DNA from: a virus
Strand: one strand, 5' to 3'
Length of the DNA: 34,090 nt
Virus record (IMG/VR): IMGVR_UViG_3300009420_000042
Coordinates: 1-34,090 of that record
Part shown: positions 33,196 to 34,090 of the stretch, piece by piece
How the letters are laid out: each line of letters opens with the position of its first letter
Position numbering within the stretch: position 1 is the first letter of the stretch
Position numbers and translations under genes: made by a program
Notes under the pieces: model-generated
The model's database searches: none
What the model saw: the letters and a program-made list of their open reading frames with translations, nothing else
Told to the model about the DNA's origin: nothing

Positions 33196-34090
33196 ATGCT
33201 AAATATAGAGCAAACAGATCAATTGATCCGGGACATGTCAACGTACGTTGACAAGACTGCTGACTCCGTGACATATGGTGAGATGGTACAGATCGTGAGT
33301 GCTTACGTTGCACCTGATGATGATTATAGATCAGTAGATGATGATCAGTATAAATCTGTTCACGTGAATGATATTAGCGATATATCAATGTCACGCTTAT
33401 CAAAGTATATAAAAACATCTAAGAAGGCTAAGAATGTCAAGCCTGAGGTTGATACACCTAAGAAATCTAATTCAAAGAATCCAGATTTATCTCTCATCGC
33501 ATCAGCATTAAAATTTGCTTTACCTATGCTACCGATACTAGCTCTTTCATTACCGTTAACTTCCGGGTTGGGAGCACTTTATGGTGGAGCAACTGCCGGG
33601 TTACTGTCATTAATTGATGATGCAATCATCAGTAAACGAAAATTGACAGAGGACCAGAAACGTCGACAGAAGAAAGCGCGTGATGCAAAACAGAAGAGGT
33701 TGAAAAGAGACAAGGCAAAAAGAGTTGCAGAATCTAAAGCTAAAAAAGCTAAAAAAGCTCAAACCGCAAAAGCCAAAGCTGAAGCGAAGGCAAAAGCCAA
33801 AGCGGATGCAAAAGCCAAAGCTGATGCGAAAAAAGCTCAAAATGCCAAGGAAAAAGCTGAAGCGAAGAAAGCCAAAGCTGATGCGAAGGCAAAGGCTGAA
33901 GCGAAAAAAGCTCAAACTGCCAAGGAAAAAGCTGAAGCGAAGAAAGCCAAAGCTGATGCGAAGGCAAAAGCTGATGCGAAGGCAAAAGCTGATGCAAAAG
34001 CAAAAGCTGATGCGAAAAATGCTGATGCGAAAAAACCCAAGAGTCCTCCGAAACCTACAGCACCAAAACCTAAAACTCCACCTCTTAAAC
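33196..34090 (+). CDS. Ala/Lys-repeat tail-region protein, 3' truncated by the window
   Basis: The frame from ATG 33196 stays open to the end of the window (298 codons, no stop). N-terminus MLNIEQTDQLIRDMSTYVDK, polar to about residue 95, then one hydrophobic segment FALPMLPILALSLPLTSGLG followed by ALYGGATAGLLSLI (about 108-142). From about residue 150 it is basic, and from about 175 to 278 it is an Ala/Lys/Glu/Asp repeat (AKAKADAKAKADAKKAQ), then Pro/Lys-rich (KPKSPPKPTAPKPKTPP). A long charged helix plus a membrane-like segment resembles TolA-type or tape-measure proteins. Position after the baseplate genes favours a virion protein, perhaps one that reaches the host envelope. Function is open. 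Confidence 0.75.
   Translation, partial: MLNIEQTDQLIRDMSTYVDKTADSVTYGEMVQIVSAYVAPDDDYRSVDDDQYKSVHVNDISDISMSRLSKYIKTSKKAKNVKPEVDTPKKSNSKNPDLSLIASALKFALPMLPILALSLPLTSGLGALYGGATAGLLSLIDDAIISKRKLTEDQKRRQKKARDAKQKRLKRDKAKRVAESKAKKAKKAQTAKAKAEAKAKAKADAKAKADAKKAQNAKEKAEAKKAKADAKAKAEAKKAQTAKEKAEAKKAKADAKAKADAKAKADAKAKADAKNADAKKPKSPPKPTAPKPKTPPLK
33829..33978 (+). repeat. 75-nt tandem repeat, two copies, in frame
   Basis: Copies at 33829-33903 and 33904-33978 encode KKAQ(N/T)AKEKAEAKKAKADA and then KAKAEA or KAKADA. They differ at only a few bases. Shorter 18-nt units (AAGGCAAAAGCTGATGCG) continue to about 34015, and degenerate units precede from about 33736. Confidence 0.85.

Noticed and set aside
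33610-34003. Minus-strand ORFs over the Ala/Lys repeat
   Set aside because: Repeat-driven shadows (Phe/Ser- or Leu/Gln-rich) of the plus-strand gene, with no start signal.
1-34090. tRNA genes, CRISPR arrays, insertion sequences, integrase or attachment sites
   Set aside because: None recognised by eye; the coding density leaves little room, and a lytic T4-like phage is not expected to integrate. A tRNA scan was not run.

Overview
The window is a contiguous piece of a T4-like (Pantevenvirales-type) myovirus genome. The evidence is a block of recognisable T4 core genes: the recombination nuclease pair gp47/gp46, DNA polymerase gp43, recombinase UvsX, helicase gp41, single-strand binding protein gp32, sliding clamp gp45, RNase H, primase gp61, large terminase gp17, tail sheath gp18 and tail tube gp19. 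The DNA is AT-rich and genes are packed tightly, with many 1-8 nt overlaps. It carries auxiliary genes often seen in environmental T4-likes: two glycosyltransferases, a sulfotransferase-like protein, a sugar-nucleotide reductase, QueC and a class II glutamine amidotransferase. The host cannot be named from sequence. Almost no gene has a Shine-Dalgarno sequence.

Layout. 1-7.2 kb: the end of an upstream gene, then gp47, gp46, a GT-B glycosyltransferase, gp43 and a small unknown gene, closed by a terminator. 7.2-12.9 kb: sulfotransferase-like gene, UvsX behind a sigma70-type promoter, a 58-codon minus-strand gene, then QueC, glutamine amidotransferase, a small Cys-rich protein, a GT-A glycosyltransferase and helicase gp41. 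12.9-20.9 kb: DHH phosphoesterase, two unknowns, gp32 behind a second promoter of the uvsX type, clamp gp45, small conserved genes, an RmlD-like reductase, RNase H and primase gp61. 20.8-24.9 kb: a mixed-strand late region of small virion-type genes, including a probable neck protein (gp14-like) and an acidic minus-strand gene with a likely nested second start. 25-34 kb: late structural genes gp17, a tube-like protein, gp18, gp19, a gp54-like tube protein, two gp26-like baseplate proteins, and an Ala/Lys-repeat protein that runs off the window.

How it works together. The plus-strand 1-21 kb genes supply a near-complete replisome and recombination set (polymerase, clamp, helicase, primase, SSB, RNase H, UvsX, gp46/47). 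QueC plus the class II amidotransferase point to 7-deazaguanine modification of phage DNA. The late genes build and fill the virion. A T4-type late promoter (TATAAATA and variants NATAAATA, CTAAATA, TATAAGTA) lies directly before about a dozen genes on both strands. In many cases the predicted transcript starts on, or within a few bases of, the start codon, so late mRNAs look leaderless or nearly so.

Most notable observations: (1) systematic leaderless late promoters; (2) minus-strand late proteins sharing an N-terminal helix ending in L-x-E, like the T4 capsid-targeting sequence cleaved by the prohead protease; (3) a perfect late promoter inside one of these genes, positioned to make a shorter in-frame protein; (4) a -1 frame break near the end of the sheath gene, with the conserved C-terminus intact in the other frame; (5) a split Gat/QueC pair; (6) small genes absent from simple ORF calls (9031-9207 minus; 33196 to the window end).
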